From Rhabdornis inornatus (Eukaryota; Chordata; Aves; Passeriformes; Rhabdornithidae), in the NCBI GenBank assembly GCA_013397075.1, contig VWZS01009631.1, positions 428,885 through 492,884 of the forward strand: DNA of 64,000 nucleotides, read 5' to 3'. Below, piece after piece: positions 11,911-24,800 of the stretch. Under the pieces are notes generated by a model that saw only the letters and a list, made by a program, of their open reading frames with translations, had not been told where the DNA came from and made no database searches. Every line of letters begins with the position of its first letter. Position 1 is the stretch's first letter. Both the position numbers and the translations under genes were made by a program.

Positions 11911-14900
11911 TTTCCCTGTTTCATAAGGCAGATCAGTTTCTGGACTCTTGCTCTGCCTGTGTCTCACAAGACTTTCCAGCAGGGAAACTGAGCCTCTGCA
12001 ATGTAGAAATTGAACATAAATCTATAAAGTGGCAAGGCAAAACACTCAAAACTAAAGCTTTTTTCCCACTCTAGCAAATTTGCATTTGTTTACAACCTAG
12101 TTTAAATCAATCTGATTAAATAAGAACATAGCAATGACTCAGATGAGCATAACCTACATAACCTTGTCTGGAACGCTAACATTGTTATTTTTGCAGCTGA
12201 AGCATCAGATGCAAAAATTTGTCAAATTAAAACCTTAGCTAAATCTATTTGGCTTTTAATGTTAATGAAGACTTTGCCATTCTTATTTCTTCTTACTAAA
12301 GTGCCTATATTATCTCATGAATATACATCAATTAACCATAAGGATATAATTCAGAATAAAATCTTCTTGACAGTGAGTATAATCCTGCCTAATATCAATT
12401 CTTCTCTTGGTTAAAGCTATTTCCTGTCCTGGACTTCCAACTGTGCAAACAATCCTAATCAATACCACAAGAAACCTGAGCAATAGAGGTCAGCCTGCCA
12501 CAGAAAAAAAACACAGCACTAATTATTGCTGAGAATGGGTTTCAGTTAAGTGCTTTATTTCCAGTCATCCTTGAAAATACTCTGATCCAAAATTAATCTA
12601 GAAAAATAGTTGCTTACATCACAAAAACATTATTATTTATTTGGAAATTATATCAGCAGAAAGAAATTATAAACTAAAAATCTTTTAATGTTGATGGAAG
12701 TGGGATTTCCTCCCCTTTGGATCAAGACAAATTTCAAGAAGATCTGTAAGTGAAATACAGTATCACTGCACTGTGGTTCTCCTTAATTCCTAATATTCCA
12801 GCTGCTGACTTTACCGTACATCATAAAACGTGTATTCTTTAAATGTTAATTTTTAAAGTAGAATCTAAAATTTCAAAGCATTATAGATAGCAGTCATGGC
12901 CTAATATTCTTTCTGTGCAGGTAGAACCTCGGGCTGATATTATTCCTGAGGGTTTAAAAAAGAGATTTTTTGGTTTCTTTGGCCATAGTTTAAAGGTACA
13001 GCCTGGATGCTGAACAGAGCTAATCTTTAAGACCATCCGAAATACAGCCGAATTGTGCAGTTTCAACTTATATATCTACAGTGAAAGAAGGGTAGATGAA
13101 CCAGAAGTGTTCCTTCCAGCCTGCCTATCCATAAGAATCATTCCCATATAGTGCCACTATCCATCTTGATTTCATTCATTTAGGTAAAATTGATGTGGAG
13201 AGTAAGAGCTCTTGTTCACTTACTTAGTTTCAGTGTCCATAATTACTATTTGAAGAAATTTTTGCCCAGTCTCTGGAAATCATACTGTCATTACATATAA
13301 CTGCTATATCTTCATTATTTCTTACAGTGGATTATGTTGATGCCACTCTTTTCCAAGCAGCTCTGTTCACTTGGTTTCCTCAGGTAACCTTTTTTCTCTC
13401 TAGCAGTAAAGCGACAGGAGAACATCAGTTTTAAGATATTGCAGATCACCTGCTTAACTTATTCCATGTGCAGTGGTATAGGTGGTGAAAACAGGGAGCA
13501 AGTAGTTTCTTCCCTGAGTAAAGAAGTTCAGTAATGGTGTCCTGTTTGGTGTTAGATTCAAAGAAGGATTGACACAAATGACCAGAGGAACTTTTTTTAA
13601 AAAATCGAATATAACCGTTAGTTTCGCTAAGGGACAATCAATTATTGAATTGCACATAAATCTCCAGGGAATAATATGCGAGTTTTTTAGTATTTCACAG
13701 CTGTATTCTGCCCTCAGATTATGTGGGCAGCTCTATTCAGTTACAAAGGATGCAGATGAAGGGTATGATATGTCCTGAAGTGATGACAATTTGATGATTA
13801 TTGTGTTTGATTTGAAACTCTACCCTTACCATTGAACTTACATTTCTTTTATAAGGCCTATTTTAATGTGGTCATAGAAACCTTTGTCTCATTTCACCCA
13901 AGGCAGAAAATAGCATGTAAGCCTAAAATCAGTACTTTCCTTTTTTCCACCAAAATTAGAGAAAGAATATAAGAAAAAAACAGACATATCTACTCTGTCC
14001 TCCATTTTCTATTAAGGCCTTGTTTTATGAGATACTGAGTCTTCAGTTTAATAAATCAGGAAATAAGTAGCCTGATGTGATCCTTCTCAGCCTTAAAAGA
14101 TGCTTCATAAAGGTAGCTATTTTTTCACAAAAAATATTTTTTCAGCAGTATATTTTTAATTAAGCTATGAATGATTCACACATCAATTTGCAGAAACTAT
14201 CTTTATTTGAGGAAAGAGGGAAACATTCTTCCATATTCTTCCAAATCTGAAAGTTTTAGTTTCATCTTTGAAGCCAAATAATTGGTTCCTCCAGTGTGCA
14301 ACAACATTTAATTTAAAATTTCACATTGTTTTAACTTTAATGCATGAAATAACCCCAAAATATTTTCTTAGATTCAAAAACAATATGTGTTTCAGTATTA
14401 AGACAGAATCTTTCTTTTTCTTTCTGACTCTTTGATACTTGTCGTGATTGGATGCCCCTTTTTCCCAAAATTACTATGAAGGATTCAGAATTTAGCTATA
14501 AAATCCTAAAAGGGAAATGTTCTAAAAAGCTATTTGGTTTGCTGTTTGCACACCTACCTTTTGGGTTTAGCTTTGAAAACATATATGTAGCTAACCATGT
14601 AAATACTTCCAAATAAATACTTCCTGAACCCAAATACTCTCTTTTGCATTGAAAGTAATTTTTCATTTGCCCAGTATGTTAATTGCTGTCACCACACATT
14701 CAGCCAGAGAACTCTGTATGAAAAAAAACAAGATATACCTTGTCAGTGAAACATTACTGTCTCTGGTCAGTGATGCTGACTTTCAATTTAATATGTACTT
14801 TCTAGCCTAAAGTGAAGAGCCTAATTGTTCTCATAATGCATGGAAAACATTTACTGCATATTATGTCTGGCCATGTTTTAAAGAAGCACAGGCACATAGG

Positions 14901-17687
14901 GGATTTGTCTGCTATATGAGTCAATGATTCATGTCTGAATAACTTAATAGAATATAGCAAAATTGAGGCATCACACAAAACAATAAATCGACAATTCCTG
15001 TCAGAATAAAATGTAATTTAAACTAAATCAGAAGCTATAGCTGATTTCCTGGTATGAATAGAGTGGTATCAAACTCTTCTTTAAAAATAAAGCAAAGCAC
15101 AACAAAGTAACTGCAATTTTCAATCTTATCAGCACAGAGTCAATTAATTTCTTACTTTAAATTATGAGGCAAATTTTGGCCAACTGGACTTCGGTAGTTT
15201 TGTAAAGAAAAAGATTGCAGTAAAAATAGAAAAGCTAGATGTTGCATTTCATTGGCAACTTCAAAAAATATACATGACTGAGAAGTAGCATTAGTCCATG
15301 TACAAAAAGAGTTCTGGACCTGTTCTTAAATTCTTTCTACAACCCTTACATGGACCATCTTGCTTTACAGTAACCTGATTTAATTACAAACTCTGTGTGT
15401 TTTTCTTTTTACGTTTGATGTTTAGTCATGTTACATCCAACAGACATGATATTTTGGATGTAGGCAAACAAAAGAGGTAGAGCAGACATTGCAATTCAAT
15501 CATTGTTTGCTAAACTTCATTATAAATAAACTGGTTTTATTTACCTCAGCAAAATTTCACATAGACTTGAAGTCTAAAACTTCCAGCTTCTCTTTGGGTA
15601 AGAAGTAGCTTTCATAGTGCTTTTTAAGAGAATTCACCATTCAATCAGAGGTTTACCCGGAAAATTACATAAAATAGTAAACCTCTATGGGCTTATGTAG
15701 GAAGTGTTGAAAGGAGAACCCTCTTCTTCACATATTTAGAAACTCAAGGTCAAGAACTTGTCAGTTTATAATGTTTTCTAAAGGAGCTAGCAGCATGGGA
15801 TCTTCCATTTTTTCAATATTCAATTTTAGAAACTTAGGGGCTCATTAGATCCCACAGTAGTAAGTACTTACCTCATGAAAATCCTTCACTGAGATATTCA
15901 TAATTGCATGTACTTATAGGAATTCGTTGTCTATAAATTTTAAGTGATAAATTATAGAACATTCCCCAGTAAAGATCGGATGTTTGGATACAAATGCTCA
16001 TTCTTTTCTGCTCAAATCATAGTTATTTTTTTGTATGCATATACAAATCCCTAGCCAGTGGTTATTAAATATCATTAAGAATATAGAGAATCAGGAATTC
16101 TAAATCTCAAATAACATAGGAAAATATTGGGATGATTTAGGATTCTTTCTAATTTAACTTGGCTTTAGCAGCTAGAGAGAGTTGTTTTCAGGTCTTTCAG
16201 TTTCTCTGGTCTTTTCTTCCTACATATGTTTGCATAACTATAGGGAAATTGTCAATAGTTTCATAGATTTAACTGCAGAATAGAAAATTGCTTGGGTTTT
16301 TTTCACTTTTTAATTTGCTTGAGCATTCATTTGACATTATTTTCTGGTCCTTATCATCTATTTTGATTTTCTTTAACACAGAAAATACTTCTGTTTCTAG
16401 ACATCTTCCTTTGTTCAGTGGGTTTTCTGACAGATACCTATCATAGTGTTCTTTTCATTTTTTTCAAGTTTATATTCTGGAAATTGATCTTTTAATAGCC
16501 TTCAAGATTTTCCAAGCTGTGCCAATAATTTGCCACTTAACAGTGGAAGTACAGCAACTGATCTTTCATCGTTCTCCTGTAGAGTAAAGAAATCAATTTT
16601 GACAACCTAAGCTGCCTTTCAGTTATAAGAAACTATAATTGTGATATGCATTGAGCGACATGAGGATAAAGAATTGCAGAACAAAATGAGACTTAAATTC
16701 CAGCTTAATGAATCATTTAGAAACAATACATCTTACCCAAATAATCAGCAATCCTCCCTGTCAAAACATAACTTTGCCAGAGTTTTCATCTGACATGCTG
16801 TTTAAAAGGAAATAAAAATCTTCCAGTCTAATTTTCTAGTTCTTTTGAAAACTTCTCTTATTACAAAGGAAAAATAAGTCATTCACAATTTTCTAATCCA
16901 AAAGTGCTTATAAAAGTAAAAATGAAAGTAGAAACTGAGTGTGTTGCTTGGTTATAGCAAATACCAACTACTTTGGTAAGTGGATAAGTGGGCACTCTCC
17001 TGTTTTCGCTTGTACATACATGGCTTGAGAACTCAATTCTCCACACTTTCCTTCTGTAAAACCACAGAAAACAACCAATGCACGTTTCTTCCAAGACAGA
17101 ATCTACTCAGAGAAGCATGGATGGAGAATAAATCCAGAACAGAACAGATTTGTTGGATGACTATCTTGCTCTGCTAAGTCACATCCACATACCAACAATG
17201 TGTAACATACGATGATTAAATGGGAGAAGCAGGATAATTCACATCCAGCCAAACCAGCTAAAATGTTCCCATTGATTTCAGATATGACTATGGTCATGAA
17301 ATGTCTGATGCTTACCATTTTTCAGCCAGTAGAAGAGATGTGAGATGAAGACGAACTTCTAGCACCCCAAAATAATCTTGCAATAGGTAGTGTTATTGAG
17401 AAAATTGAACCGTGGATGTATAATGACACTGTAAACTGATGAATGGTAGGTGGGATTTTGTTACTAAATATACGCCTTTACCCACTTGGAAAACAGGGAT
17501 TTGATTTGTGCAGTTGAAGATATGAGACTGGAGATCCCTGCCATACTTATTAATCACAACTTAAAGATCATCTTAGCAATTCATTACAACACCCATATAT
17601 CGGAAACTTCAACATGGTCTGAGGTAATTTCATTATAAAATTGAAAACTATCAGAAGATTACACTGGAATTCTTCAAAAAGACTAAG
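11911..17687. other. Unique intron DNA, no gene seen
   Basis: AT-rich sequence without a recognisable exon, RNA gene or transposon. A weak stem exists near 15434-15470, where TACATCCAA pairs with TTGGATGTA across a spacer of about 17 bases. It was not judged significant. Confidence 0.55.
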
Positions 17688-18297
17688 TGTCACGGTTTAA
17701 CCCCAGCTGGCAACTATGCTCACTCTCTCTCCCCAGCAGCAGGATAGGGGGAAGAGAATTGAAAGGTAAAAGGGAGAAAACTATAGCGTTAAGGTATGAA
17801 TAGTTCTAAAATCAAATCAAATCAAATCAAATCAAATCAAATCAAATCAAATCAAATCATTAACAGTAAAAATAATTATAAATTGAAATGAGAAGGAAAG
17901 TAACAAAGAGAGAGAAATAAAACCCAGGAAAGGCAAATGAAACCCATTTCATGCAAATGGAATAATTTCTCACCATCATCCAATTGATGCCCAGCCTGTC
18001 CCCAAGCAGCTGCCCCCTGGCAAAACTGTCCCTTGCTTTATTGCTGAGCCTGCTGCCACATGGTCTCGAATACCCCTGTGGTCAGTTGGCATCAGCTGTA
18101 TGAGATGTGTCTCCTGCCAACTCCTTGGGCACCCCCAGCCTCCTCGCTAGTGAGGCCACCTGAGGCACAGAAAAGGTTTCGATGCTCTGTAAACCCTGCT
18201 CAGCAATAACAAAAACATCCCTGCATTATTAACACAGTTTCCAGCATAAATCCAAAACATAGCCCATCAGTAGCTACTATGGAGAAAAGCTGAGACA
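17688..18297 (+). mobile_element. Solo LTR of an avian endogenous retrovirus (ERVL-like)
   Basis: The segment starts with TGTCACGGTTTAACCCCAGC and a GGCAACTA block, the typical opening of a widespread avian LTR family. It continues through an A-rich middle and a GC-richer half with the words TGCCAACTCCTTGGGCACCC and CTGCTCAGCAATAAC. It closes with an AGCTACTATGGAGAAAA block and a terminal GAGACA close to the expected ACA end. At about 610 bp the length suits a solo LTR. No gag, pol or env remnant lies on either side, so the internal region has presumably been lost by LTR-LTR recombination. A clean target-site duplication was not seen, so the 3' boundary is approximate. The family name is from memory and was not searched. 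Confidence 0.8.
17811..17859. repeat. (ATCAA)n microsatellite inside the LTR
   Basis: About ten uninterrupted copies of the pentamer ATCAA end at a diverged last unit (ATCAT). It lies in the A-rich part of the LTR, where related LTR copies commonly hold degenerate A/T-rich simple sequence, so it probably expanded after insertion. The perfect array suggests recent growth and likely length polymorphism. Confidence 0.97.
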
Positions 18298-18625
18298 GTT
18301 CAGACTGAAATATTTGATTAATGTTATGATAGAGGGCAATCCTAAAATGGAAGTGCCATCCCTGTTACTTCCAGCTGAAAAGATCTTCAGTGTGACTGGT
18401 GGGGTTTTGCAAATGTAGCTCTCCATCTGTCACCACTCACTTTTTTTTGCAACTGCACAGATAGCTCCAAAGGTTTTACTATTACAGGATTTCCCACTCT
18501 GTTATATGATGTTTTAACCCTTTAGTCTAGGAAGTCAGAACAAAGTGGAATCCTGCAAGACAGGAGCAAATGTATAAGCAGAAGTGTGTTCAGTTCCTCA
18601 GCCCAAATCAATCTATGCTTAGTTC

Positions 18626-18673
18626 TAGTAGATGTAGCTCCACTACATCTAGTTGATGTAGTTCCACTGGTTT
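18626..18673. repeat. 24-bp imperfect tandem duplication
   Basis: Two adjacent units begin TAGTAGATGTAGCTCCACTA and TAGTTGATGTAGTTCCACTG and agree at 17 of the first 20 positions. The first unit also contains a hairpin: TAGATGTAG at 18629-18637 pairs exactly with CTACATCTA at 18643-18651 across five bases. Confidence 0.7.
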
Positions 18674-19169
18674 CTATTCATTTCAGTCAATTGTTTTTCT
18701 TAAGAAGAGACGTAGAAGAAAGAAAGGTCACCAAGGAAAGTTTTCTGTTGACATAAGCATATGATCAGTATGTCAGAGAAGGAACAGCAAACTGGACGTT
18801 TCTTTTCCCATCTATGGCTTTTTTTCTAGATTGTCTGTTAAAACTCTATTCCCAAATAGCAACAGTCTCGGTAGTATCAGTGACCTTTGGCAACAGCCTT
18901 TCGTTCTTTTGGGACTACATTGATTTTTTTTTCCCCTCTGGCTTCTATATAGCAATTTGGCATCTTATTGACCCAGATCTACAAAGTGGGCAGTATCACT
19001 AGCAGCAAGGGAGTTGGAGATTTTTTTAGTACAACAAATTAGAACATGAGCTGGCACAGGCTGCAGTGAAAAAAGCATTGATAGTACTCTAAATTCAGGC
19101 AGCTCTAGTGGACTGACAGCTGTGTTTGGTGGATGTGGCATTGGCTGGTTTTTCTCAAGATTAGTTTGT

Positions 19170-19209
19170 TAGCCACACAGAGTACTTGGTAGCCACATGC
19201 AGTACTTGA
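19170..19209. repeat. 20-bp imperfect tandem duplication
   Basis: Two adjacent 20-base units share TAGCCACA and AGTACTTG and agree at 16 of 20 positions. This is an old local duplication with no sign of function. Confidence 0.65.
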
Positions 19210-21844
19210 CTTGCTAGTCTTTCAGGGTGTGTCTAGGCCCCAAAGGCTTTAGTTTCAGTTTTCAAATTTCCAAGTGAGTAAAGGCTTATGTGCTTGTAGA
19301 GTGTATTAACATATTAACACATAAGACCACAGAAATTATGAGAAGTCCCTCAACTTCTCTTATTTTCTTGCAATTATTGACACATTCCTAGGGATTTCTT
19401 CTATAGACAATGGGCCTTGTACATCCTTTAGATTTTTCAGGATTTTTTAGTAGAGGTTAATGCATATTCGATTTCCATGTAGAGTACAATAATCTTGTCA
19501 ACAGTAAATGTTTGGAATCCTTGTATGGATTTAGTCTCATAGTGAAATTAGCCTGTATTCCTACTTAAAACTCTGTGCAGTATACTAGCTTACTAAAGGA
19601 TTGAAATGGATTTCTTTGAACTACATCCTGTGGAGGATAGTCTGCAGCTACCCAGCCTAGTTGATTTTAATCCTACTCAACACTATTACTCAGTAATTAC
19701 AAATTAAGTTGATCTAAAACCGAAGGGTTCTATTGCCTTCCAAAGACCCACACTGATGCTTCCTGAGAGAATACTATTCCCTAGGTACTGTTTGAAACTT
19801 CTCTTATTATTCTGTTAGGGGAAATCAAGGCTGTTTTGTAGGCTATTTATGAGTAAACTTTTGAACTGTTTAGCTTTACAGTGTTGTAAAGAACAGCGTG
19901 GGTTATGTGCAAATCACAGCCTTGAGATTAGATTCTTACCATCACAGCAAGCAATGGGTTCAATCCCAGAGCAACCTTTCCTTCTTTCACAGCTGTTTTT
20001 CTCTATGGTTGTAACAGCTATACAGTTATCTCTCTATATATTCAAACAAGTGTACTGCAGCAAAAACCCACAAAAAGAACCAAACCCAGAAAATTAATAA
20101 ACAGAATGACCAACCTCGATGAGAAAATAGCATGGAACAATGTGAGCTGTCTTGGAAAACAGTGAGTTATTCCAACTAAAAATTTGTAGGTTTGTATATA
20201 CTTCAGTTGAGTTTACATTTTTGTTCAGAACCAGGCTCAGTCTTTGCATATGGACACAGCTAAAGGAAAACAGAAAGTGAAGGACATAGGTTCTGAGTAT
20301 TACACTGAAAATATCTGAAAGTTTTACGTTAGTGTTAATATTCGCCTTTCAATTAGGCAGATAAATTCCTGGAACACCCACTACCAGAGACTGATATATT
20401 TTTAAAATCCCCAATTTTACACTCTTTACTCAGTTGCAATTTTTCCACATGTCTGCCTGAGGGTTTAAGAATTTGCTACTCCCTGCTATCCATTTTGCAA
20501 CTCTTCTTTGTATGTTTAATACAGTTTTGTACTCCTTTGACAGCAGTTCATTCCTGAAAAGCATAAGCATCTGACACAGAATTTTAGTGAGGTACTCCAG
20601 GAAATCCCCTCAGCACAAAAGGGATAGAATACCTCTTATTTCCAAATCTGCTCATGCATAACCAGGGTTAGCATACACTTCCTCAGAGTATATTTGTCTT
20701 CAGTAAGACAAGAAAGGAAAAGACTCCAGTGCATTTATTTAATAATTGATAGTGGAAATAGACTCTAATGAAATTTCCATCATCCAGAAACATGAACTCT
20801 ACTTCATATATACTGTCATTCATTTGTTGGCTAATAGCTGACTTGGCAGCTTCCTTGAATTCCCTACTCAGATACAAACAGCCAGCCCACTTCTCCTATG
20901 ATAAAGGTCTTCAAATCTCAAGGGATCCAGAGAACTTTTAGGGCTGTATCTTCAGAGGCTGTGCACAAGCCACATTGTAGAGATGAATGTTTCAAAGGGT
21001 ATTTATCTATTTCTTTGTAAATCCTTTATGGGTTGGAGCTGACAGAGGACCCTCCAGACAGACATTGAAACCAATCCTTTTTCCAGTCCAGTTTCCAAGT
21101 CCTTTTAGCCCCTATTATTTACACATGGAAGATTTGTAAACTGGAAAGTGAATATATTGGGACAGAAACTCCTAACATATTATGGCAAACTAATTTCTCC
21201 ATAGTACCCATCCTTTAGCCTTTTTGTATCAGGTGCAAAATCTGTAGCTGCTGTGACTTATAAAGGCACTAACAGGCACTGTGTAGGTATGTAGTGCTGT
21301 ATTTTCATAAAGCTTTAATGTTTATATAACTTCCTGTGAATAAAAGTGCATGTATTGTATATATGCCATGACAAAGATGAAAAATATATACTTCCAACTG
21401 TAAAGAGCCAATATATTTGGCGACAATGATACTACATGATACTTAATGGCTGCCTAATGAAATATATTTTACAAGAAACACTGGTCTTAAATTTCTTATT
21501 TGACTATGACTAAAATTCTAAGACTTCCACTCTTTTTGCAATTGAAAGAGATTAAAATTATACAAAAGACAATACTTTACTAAAACAACAATAGCAAAAG
21601 AATTATTACCACTATTTTTTCTTTTAATCAAATATTTCTTATCTCAGCATTCCATTACTGTCCCATCTTACTGTAAATAGTTTAACTAAAATGTACAAAT
21701 TAGAAAAACAAATCTGTTGTTTACTTATAAAGTATTTTTCATCAAATTCAGGCCTCAAACATGTCAACTTCTCACTACTTATGCAGATTTCCTCTTTGAT
21801 TTCTATAGGACTAAACTTCTGCAGGTGTCTCCAGAGCCAAAGCA

Positions 21845-21870
21845 GTCTTACAAAGCTGTCTTACAAAGCA
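21845..21870. repeat. 13-bp tandem duplication
   Basis: GTCTTACAAAGCT is followed at once by GTCTTACAAAGCA, agreeing at 12 of 13 positions. A simple slippage-type duplication. Confidence 0.7.
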
Positions 21871-24800
21871 GTCACATCAAATACCTTCAAAAGACTGTCT
21901 AACAAAAAATTTGTAACAGATTTTTCATACAATAAGTAATTTTATGAGGTTTAAAACATGCATGTGTGACTACAAATACCCAATTTATGGTGAGTATTTT
22001 ATTCTCTGCTAGCAGGTGTTCAATCCAAGCTTTATCCATCTCCTTAGACTGAGAGATTTCAGGGCTTAGTTTAATTTTCTGTGACAGCTAAGCTCTTCCA
22101 TGGCTGACTACACAAGGTTGCTATTAAAATACTTCTTTACCTGTTACACTCAGTAATCAATAGTCTGCTCTAATATTTATGCTGTCAAATACCTCAGCTC
22201 ATTACTGTAGCTTTTATATTACGTGTATGTCAACAACATGTACATGTGCACGTACAAACTCATAAAATTAGACTTTTTGTAATCTCTAATCATTCAGTCT
22301 ACTTAAATAATGCTTTAAAGCTCCTAAGATCAGAAGGCCCTGAAGAATATAAAAAATTCTTAAACTATAATTAGGAACCCTAAAGGAGCATTCCATGCAA
22401 AAAATACGCTTTGAATATACTGCAGGTTCATCGCAAGCACCTTGAGGTCAGAAGCAAAGAGGGCAGATTTAAAATGTGAGTATTAGGAACACAAAAGAAA
22501 AGGAAAAACCTTAGTAACGCATTAAAGAAATAGAACCACAGCCAAAACAAAAAGAACTTAATAACCTCCACATATTAAAAAAACCAGTTGTTGATCTGAT
22601 TGTCTTCCTTATAAAGCCTTTTAGGAAAGGTTTAATTATTAAAAAATGTCACAGACTGAAAATACCTCATTTTTCCCTTGTACATACCAATTTTAAATAA
22701 TTTCAAATAAAATGTAATAAGAACAATGGCTCTGACCTACAAGGAATAAAATTTTAAAATCTATTAGCACTGACTGCACAGAGTAAAAATGGGAGAGGAC
22801 ATGGAAAAGCAAGCACTTAGCTAATAGTGTTATGCTTTTTCTCTAAAGAGAAAGTTTGCCCTATAGAAATTTTTGTCTACTTCTCTTCAACATTGTAGTA
22901 TCCTAGGTATCAAGATTATTACCAACTTTTTTCATATATGCAACATCTCTAATATACTTTAATAGTTGTATAATTTAGATATGATACTAAAAGGTAAAGA
23001 TGCACATAAAGCAAACATGGATGAGCTAGATATTATGAAGGTGGAATGCAAGATTCAGCAAAGTATAATATCATGAAGATCAGGAAAATTAACTGTAGGT
23101 TGAGCAAATAGAGTGTTTGAGTGACAGAGGAGACAGCAGTCTTCAATATACAAGTAAGGCTTGAAAGTGACAGACACCCAGCAGCAGATGCAACAGATAT
23201 CATACAAGCTGACAGTATGATCCAGGTGAAATTTTCCACAGTTCAACAGAGTATTTAATTCAGGCAATGGTCTCAGCAAAACACCAGAAGAAAATCAGAA
23301 GGGAGCTAAAATACAGGAAACTTAAGCACAAATAGAAGTGTTAATGAACTTATTTTCAGTGAATATTTCCAAATGACTCTGTAGCCAATGGCAAATCAAG
23401 TTCAGAATGTGCAGCATAAACATTTTTTTTTTACACCAGGCAAATATATTTTGGAGTCACTGAATCTTCACTAAGAGATAAGAGGACTTCAGGAACAGAC
23501 CAAGTTCTGTCCCTTGTCATCACTAGTAAATGGAAATCTTTATTTAATCAGGAGCTCTGCTAGTATAAGCCAGATTGATAATAATGGCATTATAATGATT
23601 TACTCATTAAGGGATTTATGCATTGAATATTTGAAAATACTAGAAAAATAATCTATTTCCTTAGAAATAAGCATGACTGAGTGGTTCCAGCACTTCCAGA
23701 TCCCACATGTGAAACTACCTGTGTGTCTGCAGATGCTCTGAGATTCTCTGTGCAGTGTAACAGGAGTAAGGAATTAAACAGTGAAGAACACAGAGGCTGT
23801 AGTTACATACCTGTGGTTGGTGCATATCCACTTTTAGGACTGTATTTCTATCTCTCTTCAAATCATAACCAAATCAGCTGACAAGCCAGCTATCTGTCAA
23901 GAATACATACAGAGAGTAGTGAACACTGAGACATACTCTTAAGGAAATAGGATGAAGTTTCTGAACAATCTGTAAGGCACACTCATAGTGGATTTTGCCA
24001 ACCAGGTCTTTCCACTTGGCATTGACTGCCTCTGTGTAGCTGGATTTTGTCTCATAGCATGACAGCCAAGCTCTGAATGTGACTGAGCATAAGGGAACCA
24101 TTGCAAATGCTTTCAATTTATTGGTAAAGTCACAGAAGTCTGTACACTTTTTAAATACTTAGGCACAGGACAGGATTTGCAGGCTTAGAAACAAGGCAGA
24201 ATCGGCAATACAACTGCAATAGACCAAATGTTCACCAGCTAATAAAACCAGAATGTCTTTTGGCCAAACGTATAGCCAAGAAGAATATGTTCGTCAATAT
24301 ATAGTAGCAGCTAAAAGGCCAGAGAGGATGAATAGGAAACAATTCCCTCCCCAAAAGGAAGGAAAAGAAAGCAGATAATTTTTTCTCAAATAAAAACAAA
24401 CAGAACAAACCTAGGCTTAACTCATAGCTCCCACTGATGATATCATGACAAAAAGGCAGAGCCAGGAACCCATTCAGGAGCTATTTGGTTGTATTTCATT
24501 AGAACAGGAAAGGTGATGCTAAAAATAAAGTATCAGATCAATATAGATGTACCTTAAAATCCAAGAAAGTGTGAATCACACTCAGATGCTTGAATGGGCT
24601 GGTAGAAATTGAAGTTAACTGTGGCCAAACTAAGTGTTCAAGATTAAATGAAAGTCTAAAAATGACAATAGAATCTACAGAGACTTGGAGTTATCCAGGG
24701 CAGAAATTTCAGCTAAGAATGCTAGTCTAAACAGGATGAAGATTAAAGAGTTTATGATTGCACAAAACTTAATAGAAATAATAAACAACCTACTCTTTTA

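Noticed and set aside
11680..11991. Frames across the poly(T) run and gap encoding poly-Lys or poly-Phe
   Set aside because: They come from the homopolymer and from undetermined bases and are not coding.
15434..15470. 9-bp inverted repeat with a spacer of about 17 bases
   Set aside because: Arms this short with a long spacer are expected by chance several times in AT-rich sequence of this size.
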